From Alicyclobacillus pomorum DSM 14955 (lineage in GTDB: Bacteria; Bacillota; Bacilli; Alicyclobacillales; Alicyclobacillaceae): a stretch of DNA of 64,000 nt. How positions within the stretch are numbered: the stretch's first letter is position 1; the number at the start of each line of letters is the position of its first letter. Below are positions 1 through 9,806 of the stretch, in pieces. The stretch covers positions 3,054-67,053 of the forward strand of contig NZ_AXAR01000003.1 of NCBI RefSeq assembly GCF_000472905.1. Reading direction: 5' to 3'. Both the position numbers and the translations under genes were made by a program. The notes beneath the pieces are model-generated. The model ran no database searches. It was not told the origin of the DNA and worked only from the letters and a program-made list of their open reading frames with translations.

Positions 1-196
1 AGAACTCCCAAGGGGACTTTGGTAGCATTAGGCTAGTCATGTCGCGATGCGTCGCTTTTTCGGGAATCTCGCAATATTATGTGGAATCATGTAACGTTTC
101 TGTTGCACTGTTCGTCCATGTCAGGTGTGGGACTGCCGCCTTAGCAGCATCGCTGGAGACACACGTGAACTTACGTCCAGTTAAGGAGGCGCCAGT
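1..196. other. Upstream stretch without a recognised gene
   Basis: No recognisable gene is seen. A short open frame ends at about base 36 and could be the last residues of a gene outside the window. A second frame is open from base 3 to 200, but its translation is Cys-rich, resembles no family I know and has no ribosome binding site. A strong AAGGAGG lies at 183-189 and serves the GTG at 197 of the broken glucosaminidase gene. Confidence 0.4.
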
Positions 197-2153
197 GTGA
201 AGGGAAGGAAGTTCATCGCGTTAATGACGGCCCCGGACGGAAGATTCGGCAACACCACCGCTGCAGCAGTAAGGAAAAGATCGCCCAACATTTACCCGTC
301 GATGGCGTCGTAGGTTCAGCGACGTGGACTGCACTGGGTGTGAAGGACACCTCACTCGCTTCCGGGGGAACCAGTGGCGGACCTACCTCTTCATCCTCCA
401 GTCCCTCTCAACGCAATCTCAAGCAAACAGAGATTTGGTTGAATGGCAAGCTCGTTTCAAGCCCTATGGCGTTTGCGTGGAATCATACAACCTATATGCC
501 CATTTGGTACGTCATGGAGGTTCTTCAACGCATTGGCGTGACCCAGCCGCGTCCGTGGGACGGCACGCACTGGTCTATGGCGACCAAGAACGGCCTGTTT
601 ACAGCGTACAAGATGGACGGAACAAAGCTGCAAGACTACGCGACGCTCTCCGACGCGGAAGCCGCGGTTTCCAATGTTCCCGGGGCGGACGTGAAAGATG
701 GCTCGGGAACTGTCGTCCATCAAGTGCCAGATTACCGGGCGTTTGCGTCTCCAACGAAAATCGTGGGGGATTTCACCAGCGTGCAAACGGCGGCATCCGC
801 GTTGCAAGCCAGTAACGGATATGTCATCAACGTGAAGACAAATACAGTGGCTCAGTATCCGGAATATTACTATTATTTAAATAACGACGGGCAATGGACA
901 AGCAAGAAGTCTGGGCCGACAGGGACAGCAGCGCCGTCGTTCGCGAAGTTGGGGGAAACGTATTACGTGGTTGCCGCTTCCACCACACAGTACTACCTGT
1001 TGAGCCCGGCGGACAACCAATATAGCGGGAAACTGTTGAACCCCAATTCGTCGGAAAATCCGTTGCAGAATGTAGATCTCCGTTTCCCGGCACCGAGCAG
1101 TGTCACGCCGGCACAGATTGACAACTGGCTGTCGCAACATCAATCACCGTTGACCGGGCTGGGCACTTCCTTCGTGAGTGCGCAAAATAAGTACGTGGTG
1201 GACGCCACGTACTTGGGGAGTCACGCTGTCCTTGAAACATACTGGGGAACGAGCCAGATTTACAAGGCAAAGAACAACCTGTATGGATGGGGGGCATACG
1301 ACAGCAATCCCGGCAACTACGCAGGTTCGTTTCCTTCGTCAGACTACGCAATTCAGTACGAGGCGTACATCGTACGGCAAGTGTACTTGGAACCCGGCGG
1401 GACTTTTTACGTTTCGCCGACACTGGATGGGATGCAAAAGCACTATGCGACAGATACGAGCTGGGCAAATAGCATTGCGCGGATTATGAACCAATACGTG
1501 TCTGAGAACAACGGAACCGTGAGTGCGTACCCACAGTTTCCGCAGAGCACTTTACCGCCTGTGTCCCTGATCAGTGACGAACCGGTGTATCGAATGAATC
1601 GCGCGACAGCCAAGGTGCTGTCCAATCCTTGCGGAAACCTGCCGGTCTTTTCCGATCCGGGATCTGGCGCGTCTCAGATGTTTCCAGGTACCCTCAAGTA
1701 CGGCAGCAGCGGCTCTGCTGTGAAGCAATTGCAGAAAGCGCTGGGCGTTACTGCGGATGGAGTGTTCGGGCGGATGACACAAAGCGCCTTGACCGCTTAC
1801 CAACGCAACCACCCTGGGACAGCGGGGTGTGTGACGGGGCTACGTGGGTCAGCCTATTTCCACCGCCGAAGGCGTTGCCAGTGGGCACCCCGGTGGTGGC
1901 GGATGCCATGAAACAGGGCATGGTGGCTAACACCGTGACGGAATGGTGTGACGTGACGGGAAACGGCATCTCCGGTTGGGTGGATGAAAACGACCTCGCT
2001 TTTACGAACGTGTATCGCGTTCAAATCCGTCGCGGATATCATGCGAACGTGTACGCCGCCGACAGTAGAAGTTCGACTCGCGTCGGAACCGTACACGTGG
2101 GTGACTACATCGTCACCAATACGCCTTCCCCGGATGGATTTGAATTCGTCTAG
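197..2153 (+). pseudogene. Broken cell-wall glucosaminidase (GH73) with peptidoglycan-binding and SH3-like ends
   Basis: The intact enzyme would hydrolyse glycan-strand bonds in peptidoglycan outside the cell. A GTG at 197 sits behind AAGGAGG and reads a peptidoglycan-binding fragment (DGRFGNTTAAAV) that stops at 311. The next frame, free of stops before 340, continues with a second binding-domain half (VDGVVGSATWTAL), then a region with the GH73 pattern ETYWGTSQIYKAKNNLYGWG (about 1230-1300) and LDGMQKHYATDTSWA, then another PG_binding_1 repeat. Near 1800-1840 the homology moves to a third frame carrying SH3-like sequence (GISGWVDENDL) to the stop at 2153. Two frame changes are therefore needed. 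No signal peptide is visible, although the family is secreted. It is a decayed gene unless the shifts are sequencing errors. Confidence 0.75.
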
Positions 2154-2180
2154 GTCCAGTTCCTCACGGATGCCACTCAA

Positions 2181-2211
2181 AAAGGCGAGATCCACATTGG
2201 ATCTCGCCTTT
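2181..2211. terminator. Hairpin between the broken glucosaminidase and menA
   Basis: A perfect 14-bp stem (AAAGGCGAGATCCA, 2181-2194, with 2198-2211) has a 3-base loop. There is no long T-run, but both genes point toward it, so it can act as a shared terminator. Confidence 0.6.
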
Positions 2212-2304
2212 CATCACGTTGAGATATCCTTCGATGAACTTGGCTTTGGCCATCGTGGTGCGGGTTTCATCCATCACCGTGACATAGAAACACCGCGATT
2301 TATG

Positions 2305-3213
2305 TTAGTGCACTGTGGTAAACGCTGAACAGAGGAAACCAACAAACATCAGGGCACCGAATCTGAACAGAAGTTTTGAAGTACCTTTGACTGCGGGATG
2401 CAGTTGTTTCGGCTCTGTATACCGATAGTACAGTTTCACGACATAGATGGCCGAAGGAATGGTGAGAAAAACCAACAAGGCCCACGGTGTCAAATAACCG
2501 AGTACGACGAGTGCGAGGACCACCACATAGGAGACGACAAACACGCTGGCAAACAGGACGCGGCCACGTTCGCGACCGAGCAAGATGACTAATGTTCGAC
2601 GGCCACCCTCGCGGTCCTGATCCATATCGCGTATGTTGTTTCCGAGCAGGATGGCTCCAATCAGCAGGCCGATTGGAATCGATGTCACGACGGATTCCGC
2701 GGTAATGGTGCGGGTCTGCACGTAGAACGACAACAAGACAATGGCTGGCCCCATGGCGACAGCGGCTGCCAATTCACCGAATGGCGTGTACGCCAGAGGT
2801 TTCGGGCCCCCGGAGTAGCAATAAGCAACACATAGGCACAGCGTACCCACGGCCGCAATCCACCACGTCGTGGATGCACAGATGTATACGCCGAGCAGGA
2901 CGGAAATCGCCACGCAGATCCAAGCCAATCGAATCACGGTGCGTGGACTCACGCCATCTCGCACGATGGTGCCGGCGATGCCCACCATGTTGTGGTCATC
3001 GAGACCCCGCTTGTAGTCGAAGTATTCATTGAACATGTTTGTCGCCACTTGTATGAGAAGCGATGCGATGAGAAAACTTAAGAATAACAGTGCATGAAAA
3101 CGACCCTGCGACAGAGCCATGCCTGTGCCAATGAGCACCGGGACCAGCGATGCCGTGAGCGTGAACGGGCGCAGAAGTCGCCAGCCAATGGAAAAACGTT
3201 CGCGGAAGCTCAT
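2305..3213 (-). CDS. menA: 1,4-dihydroxy-2-naphthoate polyprenyltransferase
   Basis: MenA is an integral membrane UbiA-family prenyltransferase that joins a polyprenyl chain to 1,4-dihydroxy-2-naphthoate, the first membrane step of menaquinone synthesis. The 302-residue product has about eight or nine hydrophobic segments. The first aspartate motif is NMFNEYFDYKRGLDD (about residues 59-73) and the second is NNIRDMDQDREGG (about 190-202); both bind Mg-diphosphate in UbiA enzymes. The frame is open far upstream, to 3636, but ATG 3213 follows GGAGG and matches the normal family start, so the 141-residue extension is rejected. It faces away from menB, as is common for a separate men transcription unit. 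Confidence in function is high. Confidence 0.92.
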   Translation of the reverse strand: MSFRERFSIGWRLLRPFTLTASLVPVLIGTGMALSQGRFHALLFLSFLIASLLIQVATNMFNEYFDYKRGLDDHNMVGIAGTIVRDGVSPRTVIRLAWICVAISVLLGVYICASTTWWIAAVGTLCLCVAYCYSGGPKPLAYTPFGELAAAVAMGPAIVLLSFYVQTRTITAESVVTSIPIGLLIGAILLGNNIRDMDQDREGGRRTLVILLGRERGRVLFASVFVVSYVVVLALVVLGYLTPWALLVFLTIPSAIYVVKLYYRYTEPKQLHPAVKGTSKLLFRFGALMFVGFLCSAFTTVH

Positions 3214-3396
3214 CCCCGCACACCTCCGTTTCAACAGACTATCTACCACCCACCGATCATAGCAAACCCGGCCTGCGCCGACAACGCGCACATCTTGGTC
3301 AACTTTCCGGCTAGTTGCGAGTTTGCTATACTTGTTGTGGTGTTTTTGAGGGTCATGGTTGCGTAGGATTGAATTCGCAGAATCGGAGGTTTGTCC

Positions 3397-4212
3397 ATGC
3401 TGGACTGGCAAATTGTTAAACCATATGAGGACATTATTTATGAGAAGGCGGAAGGCATTGCGAGAATTACCATCAACCGCCCTGAAGTACGTAACGCGTT
3501 CCGTCCAGAGACGGTCAAGGAACTTATCGATGCGTTCGCACATGTACGCGACGACGCGGAGACTGGTGTGGTGCTGCTCACCGGAAAGGGAGACAAGGCG
3601 TTCTGCTCCGGCGGCGACCAACGAGTCCGTGGGCACGGCGGCTACGTTGGCGGCGACAACGTACCTCGCTTGAATGTGCTGGATTTACAACGGCAAATCC
3701 GGGCATTGCCGAAGCCGGTGATTGCGGTCGTGGCCGGGTATGCCATTGGCGGCGGTCACGTGTTGCACTTGGTCTGCGACCTGACGATTGCTGCGGACAA
3801 CGCGCGGTTTGGGCAAACGGGTCCAAAGGTCGGGAGCTTTGACGCTGGCTATGGAGCCACCTTATTGGCTCGCACAGTCGGTCACAAGAAAGCCAAAGAA
3901 ATCTGGTTCCTGTGCCGTCAATACACTGCGCAGGAGGCTCTGGAAATGGGGCTTGTCAACGCTGTGGTGCCGCTCGACAAGCTGGAAGAAGAGTCCATTA
4001 AATGGGCGCGTGAAATACTTGAAAAGAGTCCGATTGCGCTGCGGTTCCTGAAGATGGCGTTCAACGCAGACACCGATGGACTGGCCGGTCTGCAGATGCT
4101 GGCCGGGGATGCAACCATGCTGTATTACATGACCGACGAAGCGAAAGAAGGCATGCATGCGTTTCTCGAAAAGAGGAAGCCTGATTTCAGCAAGTTCCCG
4201 CGCCTGCCATAA
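3397..4212 (+). CDS. menB: 1,4-dihydroxy-2-naphthoyl-CoA synthase
   Basis: MenB is a crotonase-fold enzyme that cyclises o-succinylbenzoyl-CoA to 1,4-dihydroxy-2-naphthoyl-CoA in the cytosol. The 271-residue protein carries the MenB signature [14 protein letters not shown] (about residues 70-83), the oxyanion-hole segment [13 protein letters not shown] and the diagnostic SFDAGYG loop. ATG 3397 is chosen because CGGAGGT ends six bases upstream; the TTG at 3391 touches the ribosome binding site. A TATACT at 3327-3332 is a possible -10 for this gene, with only a poor -35. It is first of the plus-strand men genes. Confidence 0.93.
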   Translation: MLDWQIVKPYEDIIYEKAEGIARITINRPEVRNAFRPETVKELIDAFAHVRDDAETGVVLLTGKGDKAFCSGGDQRVRGHGGYVGGDNVPRLNVLDLQRQIRALPKPVIAVVAGYAIGGGHVLHLVCDLTIAADNARFGQTGPKVGSFDAGYGATLLARTVGHKKAKEIWFLCRQYTAQEALEMGLVNAVVPLDKLEEESIKWAREILEKSPIALRFLKMAFNADTDGLAGLQMLAGDATMLYYMTDEAKEGMHAFLEKRKPDFSKFPRLP

Positions 4213-4229
4213 CCTTTTTCACCTCGGCG

Positions 4230-4260
4230 CGCCCCTCCTGGCAAGGTGGGGCGGTTGTAT
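4230..4260 (+). terminator. Possible intercistronic hairpin between menB and menE
   Basis: CGCCCC (4230-4235) pairs with GGGGCG (4248-4253), with an inner CC/GG pair, followed by a T-rich stretch (gttgtattttt). It may partly terminate or process the transcript between menB and menE. Alternatively it is a chance GC hairpin. Confidence 0.4.
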
Positions 4261-4281
4261 TTTTGGGGAAGGAGGAGGCGC

Positions 4282-5790
4282 ATGGCGACGACGAGAGACT
4301 TCCAACCTGTATTGCCTGACTGGCTTCATCGGCGGGCCGCCGATGTACCGAACAACGTGGCCCTGGAATCGCCGGACCAACGGTTGACCTATGCGGAATT
4401 GTTGCAGGCAGCGACGGGACTGGCTTCTAAGCTGCGCGATGTCGGCTTAGTCCCTGGAGACACCGTCGCGCTGTTGTGCAAAAAAGGCCTGGTGTTTGCA
4501 GTCGGGCTGCATGGCGTGATGCAGGCTCGCGCGGTGGCTGTACCGCTCAACGTGCGGTTAACGACTGCAGAGTTGTCGTGGCAATTGCGCGATGCCGGTG
4601 TCAAGGCCATAGCGCACGACAACTTTTTTGCGGACGTTGCGCACCGGCTTCAGGAAGAGCTCGGCGCAGGCGTGGTCGCTCTGAACCTTGAATCGGTCCA
4701 GGCCGATGGCCGTACACACACAGAACGGTTGCACATTGACCTCGGAGAAACGCTCGCCATCATGTATACATCGGGTACCACGGGCCATCCGAAGGGTGCC
4801 ATCATTACGTACGGAAACCAGTGGTGGTCAGCCATCAACTCTGCGTTATTATTGGGGTTGCAAAAAGGGGATCGGTGGTTGGCGCCGATGCCGTTGTTCC
4901 ATATGGGCGGATTATCGGTGCTCATGAGGAGCTTGATCTATGGTACAACGGCAGTGATTCACGATAAGTTTCACCCGGATGTGGTCAATCGAACGATTGA
5001 CGAACAGCACATCAACCTGGTCTCCGTCGTTCCGGTCATGTTGCAGCGCATGCTGGAAGGTCGCACGAGGCCTTACCCAGAGCAGTTGCGGTGCGTGTTG
5101 CTGGGTGGCAGTGCCGCACCCAAAGCGCTCTTGGAACAGTGTCAGGCGTTGCAGGTTCCAGTGGCCCAATCGTACGGTTTGACGGAAGCCAATTCGCAGG
5201 TGACTACACTGCGGCCGGAGGAAGGGCTACGGAAGCTGGGCTCCTCTGGTAAGCCGTTGCCAGCCACAGAGGTGGCCATCTGGGTGGATGGCAAACCGGT
5301 GGGAGCCCACGTGCCTGGAGAAATCGTGGTGCGGGGGCCGACCATTGTACCCGGGTATTTTCATCGGCCGGATGCCACAGCAGCGGCGATGGAAAACGGC
5401 TGGTTCAAAACGGGGGACATCGGCTACATCGATGAAGAAGGCTATTTGTACGTGTTGGACAGACGCAACGACTTAATCGTCTCTGGCGGTGAAAACGTCT
5501 ACCCCGCAGAGGTGGAAAGTGTGCTCTCGACCCACCCCGGCGTGATTGAGGCGGGTGTGACAGGCAGAGAGGATGCAACTTGGGGGCAGATACCCGTTGC
5601 TTTCATCAAGGCCGTGTCACCTGGGCCGGATTTGTCGGCGGAATTGGAGGAGCACTGCCGCAAGTACCTGGCAGGATACAAAGTTCCAAAGGCGTTTTTC
5701 TTCGTCGATGACTTGCCGCGGAATGCGTCTGGAAAGCTCATGCGAAGGAAGTTACGAGAATGGCTCACCCACACATTGCAACAAAGCTAG
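4282..5790 (+). CDS. menE: o-Succinylbenzoate-CoA ligase
   Basis: MenE is an acyl-adenylate-forming (ANL) enzyme that activates o-succinylbenzoate with ATP and CoA, providing the MenB substrate. The 502-residue protein has the P-loop-like motif YTSGTTGHPKGAI (about residues 160-172), SYGLTEANSQ in the substrate region, GWFKTGDIGY, the hinge DRRNDLIVSGGENVYP and the C-terminal catalytic Lys in NASGKLMRRKL. ATG 4282 follows GGAGGAGG; the open frame starts slightly earlier, at 4246, without a ribosome binding site. Its 3' end overlaps menF by 31 bases, which suggests translational coupling. Membership in the men cluster favours MenE over other acyl-CoA ligases. Confidence 0.9.
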   Translation: MATTRDFQPVLPDWLHRRAADVPNNVALESPDQRLTYAELLQAATGLASKLRDVGLVPGDTVALLCKKGLVFAVGLHGVMQARAVAVPLNVRLTTAELSWQLRDAGVKAIAHDNFFADVAHRLQEELGAGVVALNLESVQADGRTHTERLHIDLGETLAIMYTSGTTGHPKGAIITYGNQWWSAINSALLLGLQKGDRWLAPMPLFHMGGLSVLMRSLIYGTTAVIHDKFHPDVVNRTIDEQHINLVSVVPVMLQRMLEGRTRPYPEQLRCVLLGGSAAPKALLEQCQALQVPVAQSYGLTEANSQVTTLRPEEGLRKLGSSGKPLPATEVAIWVDGKPVGAHVPGEIVVRGPTIVPGYFHRPDATAAAMENGWFKTGDIGYIDEEGYLYVLDRRNDLIVSGGENVYPAEVESVLSTHPGVIEAGVTGREDATWGQIPVAFIKAVSPGPDLSAELEEHCRKYLAGYKVPKAFFFVDDLPRNASGKLMRRKLREWLTHTLQQS

Positions 5791-7238
5791 AATACGACTT
5801 GGATTCACTGTGCGGCCGGTTGCGTGCAGCGGTTGACGCTGCCATGCAGACGTTCAAGGACCGGCCCACTCGTGCGGTCGTCAGTGCGACGGCGGATGTC
5901 GCGGTGCCGTGGTCTTTGATCCGCCGCTTGGCCGGAACCTGTCCGACTGCCAGTGAGCGGATGTATTGGTGTCTGCCGAGTGAACGAACCTGTCATCTGG
6001 CGCTCGGCGCAGCTGCCGTCATCCTGGCAGACGGCGAGAACCGTTCGGCCGACGTTCGCCGTCAGATGCATCAGTATGGTGTGGTTTTGGAAGCAACGGA
6101 CACAGTCGGCAGTGTTGTACAGGAATCCCGTGACGCGACTGCCGTGTGGTTTGGAGGCATGTCGTTTGACATTGGTGAGCGACGGAGTCCGTGGGTGAAC
6201 TGGCCAGAAGCGAAATTTGTGTTGCCACACCTGTGGATTTGCCGCACAGACGCTGGATGTCGGGTGACGGCGATGGTGGTCATCGGGGACGGCCAGGATG
6301 TCGAGGCCCAGTGGATGGGTCTGCAGCGCCAAGTGCAGTCGCTGACTCGACTCAATCAGCGCGATGCCGACGGACAACGTGTCGTGCAGAGCCACGGAAC
6401 AACGGCCGAACCCGGCGTGGATCGTAAGCAGTGGGAATGGGCTGTCGCGCGCACTGCAGAAGACATTCGGCACGGGCGTTATGAAAAGGTCGTTTTGGCG
6501 CGTTACGAATTGGTGGAGGGAATCCGGAAGCCACTGTCTCGGGTGCTGGAAACGCTGGAGGCCACCTATCCAGACAGCCAGGTTTTCGCCATCTGGAACC
6601 AAGGACAATGCTTCTTGGCAGCCAGTCCCGAGCGCTTGGTGTCCGTCAGTGGAAGCCGCGTGGACGTCGACTGCCTGGCAGGGACGATTGGCCGCGGGAG
6701 CACGCCCGACGAGGATGCGGCCTTGGAACGGAAATTGTTGGCGAGTGCGAAGGACAGACATGAACACGAAGTGGTGCGCGCATGTATCACCGAACAGTTG
6801 CAGGCTGCGAGGGTTCGCTCTATTGATTATCCAAAGCAACCATTGATCAAGAAACTGGCCAACGTACAGCACTTACACACGCCAATAGTGGCCGTGCGGA
6901 ATCCAGAGCAGACTGTGCTCGATTTGGTGGAACGGCTTCACCCGACACCGGCGGTTGCGGGAATGCCGAGAGACCAGGCGCTGCAGGTTATCCGGCAGCG
7001 GGAAGGCATGGACCGCGGTTGGTACGCGGGCCCCGTAGGGTGGATGAACGCGCGTGGAGAAGGGCAGTTTGCAGTGGCACTACGGTGTGCGTTGGTCATG
7101 GAAGACAACGCGTATCTCTTCGCAGGTGCAGGTATCATGGGGGATTCTGAACCTGCTTCGGAGTGGCAGGAGACGAAAATGAAACTGCGCGCCGTACAAT
7201 CCGCCCTCATGGCGAATAACGGAGGCGTAGCTGAATGA
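5760..7238 (+). CDS. menF: Isochorismate synthase
   Basis: MenF converts chorismate to isochorismate, the entry reaction of the classical menaquinone route. The 492-residue protein is of the chorismate-binding family. Its conserved C-terminal half includes VLARYELVEG, FLAASPERLVSV, VDCLAGTIGRG, the segment around LHPTPAVAGMPR and DRGWYAGPVGWMN. The N-terminal half is variable, as usual for this family. AAGGAAG lies eight bases before the ATG, inside the menE 3' end. The stop overlaps the menD start in an ATGA junction. PabB/TrpE homologues share the fold, but the LHPTPAV-type motif and the gene order support an isochorismate synthase. Confidence 0.9.
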   Translation: MAHPHIATKLEYDLDSLCGRLRAAVDAAMQTFKDRPTRAVVSATADVAVPWSLIRRLAGTCPTASERMYWCLPSERTCHLALGAAAVILADGENRSADVRRQMHQYGVVLEATDTVGSVVQESRDATAVWFGGMSFDIGERRSPWVNWPEAKFVLPHLWICRTDAGCRVTAMVVIGDGQDVEAQWMGLQRQVQSLTRLNQRDADGQRVVQSHGTTAEPGVDRKQWEWAVARTAEDIRHGRYEKVVLARYELVEGIRKPLSRVLETLEATYPDSQVFAIWNQGQCFLAASPERLVSVSGSRVDVDCLAGTIGRGSTPDEDAALERKLLASAKDRHEHEVVRACITEQLQAARVRSIDYPKQPLIKKLANVQHLHTPIVAVRNPEQTVLDLVERLHPTPAVAGMPRDQALQVIRQREGMDRGWYAGPVGWMNARGEGQFAVALRCALVMEDNAYLFAGAGIMGDSEPASEWQETKMKLRAVQSALMANNGGVAE

Positions 7239-8986
7239 CTGAAAATCCAGCGTTATATATTGTAACAGCGTTTATGACTGAACTTCGCAGAGCTGGAGTT
7301 CGCAACGTGTGCATCTCACCCGGTTCCAGGTCCACGCCGTTAACGATGGCTGTCGCTCGCCACGGCGAATTTGCCACGTGGACACTTTTGGATGAACGAT
7401 CCGCGGCCTTCTTTGCCCTCGGCGTAGCACGCGCCAGCGGGGAACCCGTGGCATTGATTTGCACGTCCGGCACTGCGACCGCCAATTACCTACCAGCCGT
7501 TATGGAAGCCCGGCAGTCGAATGTGCCGCTCATTGTACTGACGGCCGATAGGCCGCCGGAACTGCACGGCATCGGCAGCAATCAGACCATCCGGCAGGAC
7601 TACATGTACAACGATTACGTCAAGTGGTCGTTCAGTATGCCGGTCCCGGAGGAGAACCCTGCACTGGTGCGTCACGCACGCTCCGTCGCGTGGCGGGCTG
7701 TCGCGCACGCCACAGCGGTCCCGCAAGGCCCCGTGCACCTCAACTGGCCGCTTCGCGAACCACTCGTTCCACCGAAGAATCCGCCTGCATGGGCAACGGC
7801 GGAGGCGAGCGGTGGGCTTCGTCACTGGTTTGAGGGGCGGTTGACGGTGGCCGACGAGGTGACAACCACAATGTCACACTGGCTGAAGTCTGCGGAACGT
7901 GGGCTCATCGTCTGCGGTCCGCAAGATGATCCGAGCCTCGCCAGCCCCATCATGCGGCTGGCGGAACGGTGGAACGTGCCGATTCTGGCAGATCCGCTTT
8001 CACAACTTCGTACAGGTTTACACATCAACGACCTTGTCATTGACACGTATGATCTATTTTTGCGCAACAGGCAGTTGTGGTCGGCGTTCACGCCAGATGT
8101 GGTGGTGCGTTTCGGCAGGACGCCGACGTCGAAAGTGCTTGGGCAGTTCTTGGCGGCCTGTGACGATGCTCACCAGGTTGTTGTCACCGACGACGTGGGT
8201 TGGAAGGACCCGTTTTTCACGGCGTCGGCAGTGGTGCAGGCGGATCCTGCGTCGTTGTGCGAGGCGCTCTTAGAGACACTGGATGGGTCGCTGCAGCGCG
8301 AGCGCCAGTGGACCCGCATGTGGACAGCGACAAACCGCGCAGCCGCTGGCGTGGTGGAGCGCATGGGGCAGAACGAGGTATGGTCAGAAGGACGAATCTT
8401 CTATGAGCTTTCGCATCTCTTACCGGACGGTGCAACGTTGTTTGCAGGGAACAGCATGCCGGTGCGTGACTTGGACGATTTCTACTTGAAACAACGACAT
8501 CGCGTGCGATTTTTGGCCAACCGCGGTGTGAGCGGCATCGATGGTGTCGTCTCATCTGCGCTCGGCGTTGCCGCGGTCAGCCCAGAACCTGTCGTCTTGG
8601 TGATTGGGGATGTCTCGTTTTTCCACGATTTGAACGGACTCTTGGCGGCAAAGATGCACAACCTGAACCTGCTTGTCATTCTCGTCCACAACGACGGGGG
8701 TGGCATCTTCTCGTTTCTGCCGCAGGCTGCGCATCCGGATACATTTTCGTACTTTCGCACGGAACATGGATTGGACTTCCAACGCGCTGTGGAAATGTAC
8801 GGAGGTTGTTTTGAGCGAGCTGAGGACTGGCCTGCCTTCCGTACAGCAGTTGGCCGATTGTTGTCTCGTGGTGGGCTCAATGTCCTCGAAGTCCGCACCG
8901 AGTCATATGAGAACGTGCGCCTACACGAAGACGTGTACCATCAAGTGGCAGAGGCAGTGGAGGAATTGGCATGGCCGAGCAGATGA
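7235..8986 (+). CDS. menD: SEPHCHC synthase (MenD)
   Basis: MenD is a thiamine-diphosphate enzyme that adds decarboxylated 2-oxoglutarate to isochorismate, forming SEPHCHC. The 583-residue protein shows the N-terminal MenD motif CISPGSRSTPL (residues about 24-34), the pyrimidine-domain Glu in LLDERSAAFFALG, and TSGTATANYLPAVMEA. The C-terminal ThDP domain has ANRGVSGIDGVVSSALG, GDVSFFHDLNGL and NDGGGIFSFLPQ. GGAGG precedes the ATG by nine bases, and the start overlaps the menF stop by four bases. The menH start lies inside its 3' end, so menF-D-H form a tightly coupled set. Confidence 0.94.
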   Translation: MTENPALYIVTAFMTELRRAGVRNVCISPGSRSTPLTMAVARHGEFATWTLLDERSAAFFALGVARASGEPVALICTSGTATANYLPAVMEARQSNVPLIVLTADRPPELHGIGSNQTIRQDYMYNDYVKWSFSMPVPEENPALVRHARSVAWRAVAHATAVPQGPVHLNWPLREPLVPPKNPPAWATAEASGGLRHWFEGRLTVADEVTTTMSHWLKSAERGLIVCGPQDDPSLASPIMRLAERWNVPILADPLSQLRTGLHINDLVIDTYDLFLRNRQLWSAFTPDVVVRFGRTPTSKVLGQFLAACDDAHQVVVTDDVGWKDPFFTASAVVQADPASLCEALLETLDGSLQRERQWTRMWTATNRAAAGVVERMGQNEVWSEGRIFYELSHLLPDGATLFAGNSMPVRDLDDFYLKQRHRVRFLANRGVSGIDGVVSSALGVAAVSPEPVVLVIGDVSFFHDLNGLLAAKMHNLNLLVILVHNDGGGIFSFLPQAAHPDTFSYFRTEHGLDFQRAVEMYGGCFERAEDWPAFRTAVGRLLSRGGLNVLEVRTESYENVRLHEDVYHQVAEAVEELAWPSR

Positions 8987-9804
8987 TCCAACTGGATGAG
9001 CGGGCGTGGTATGCGTCCGTGCAGGGCCGAGGCCATCCCATCTTGATGCTGCACGGCTTTACGGGAAGCGCTGACTCGTGGACACACGTTGCGAAGGCAT
9101 TGGCAAACCGATTTCAGTGCATTGCGGTCGATATTACGGGCCACGGTCGAACTTCTGCACCGATGGACATTTCCGCCTACACGATGGAGAACGTGTGTGC
9201 TGACCTCCTGCAGGTGATGTCGAAGCTGGGGCATGACAAGTTCCACGTCCTCGGCTATTCTATGGGTGGTCGGCTGGCGCTCTGTCTCGCGCTGACTGCC
9301 CCTTGGCGCGTTCTCAGTCTCTGCCTAGAAAGTGCCTCGCCGGGCCTGCAGACAGAACAGGAGCGGGCACTACGCAGGGCGAGTGACGAGCGATTGGCCG
9401 ATGAGATTGAACATTACGGCGTCGAAGTGTTTGTGAAGAAGTGGGAGCAGCTGCCGCTGTTTGCGACGCAGGCTCGATTGCCAGAGTCCGTGCGGCTTGC
9501 CCAGCGGAACATTCGCCTGTCTCAGCGAAAAGTGGGGTTAGCCAACAGCCTCCGCGGGATGGGAACCGGTGTGCAACCGAATCTCTGGGGGCGACTCGGG
9601 GAACTGAACATGCCGGTGTTGCTAGTGACCGGCGCGCTGGATGAAAAGTTCTGTCACATCGCAGAGCGCATGCTGCGAGAGATGCCCGTAGGGCGTCATA
9701 TCACCATTGCCGATGCGGGGCACACGGTCCACATGGAGCAAACGGCGGCCTACGTGGACGCTGTTGCCGCGTTTTTTGCACAAAGCGAACGAGGGGAAGT
9801 GTGA
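8971..9804 (+). CDS. menH: SHCHC synthase, alpha/beta hydrolase
   Basis: MenH eliminates pyruvate from the MenD product to give SHCHC. The 277-residue alpha/beta-hydrolase fold protein has LHGFTGSADSW at the oxyanion region, the nucleophile elbow GYSMGGRLAL (Ser near residue 92), a late Asp in TGALDEKFCH and the catalytic His in ADAGHTVHMEQ. It begins inside the menD 3' end, with GGAGG upstream. Its stop lies two bases before the next gene's ATG. Position in the cluster makes MenH more likely than a generic hydrolase. The following gene in the pathway, menC, is not in the window. Confidence 0.88.
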   Translation: MAEQMIQLDERAWYASVQGRGHPILMLHGFTGSADSWTHVAKALANRFQCIAVDITGHGRTSAPMDISAYTMENVCADLLQVMSKLGHDKFHVLGYSMGGRLALCLALTAPWRVLSLCLESASPGLQTEQERALRRASDERLADEIEHYGVEVFVKKWEQLPLFATQARLPESVRLAQRNIRLSQRKVGLANSLRGMGTGVQPNLWGRLGELNMPVLLVTGALDEKFCHIAERMLREMPVGRHITIADAGHTVHMEQTAAYVDAVAAFFAQSERGEV

Positions 9805-9806
9805 CG

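Noticed and set aside
3214-3636. An extra 141 residues in frame before MenA
   Set aside because: The extension has no ribosome binding site, overlaps the menB start on the other strand, and MenA homologues begin at the ATG at 3213 behind GGAGG.
5805-6872. A 355-residue open frame antisense to menF
   Set aside because: It lies wholly inside menF, has His/Arg/Thr-rich composition typical of a GC-driven shadow frame, and has no known motif.
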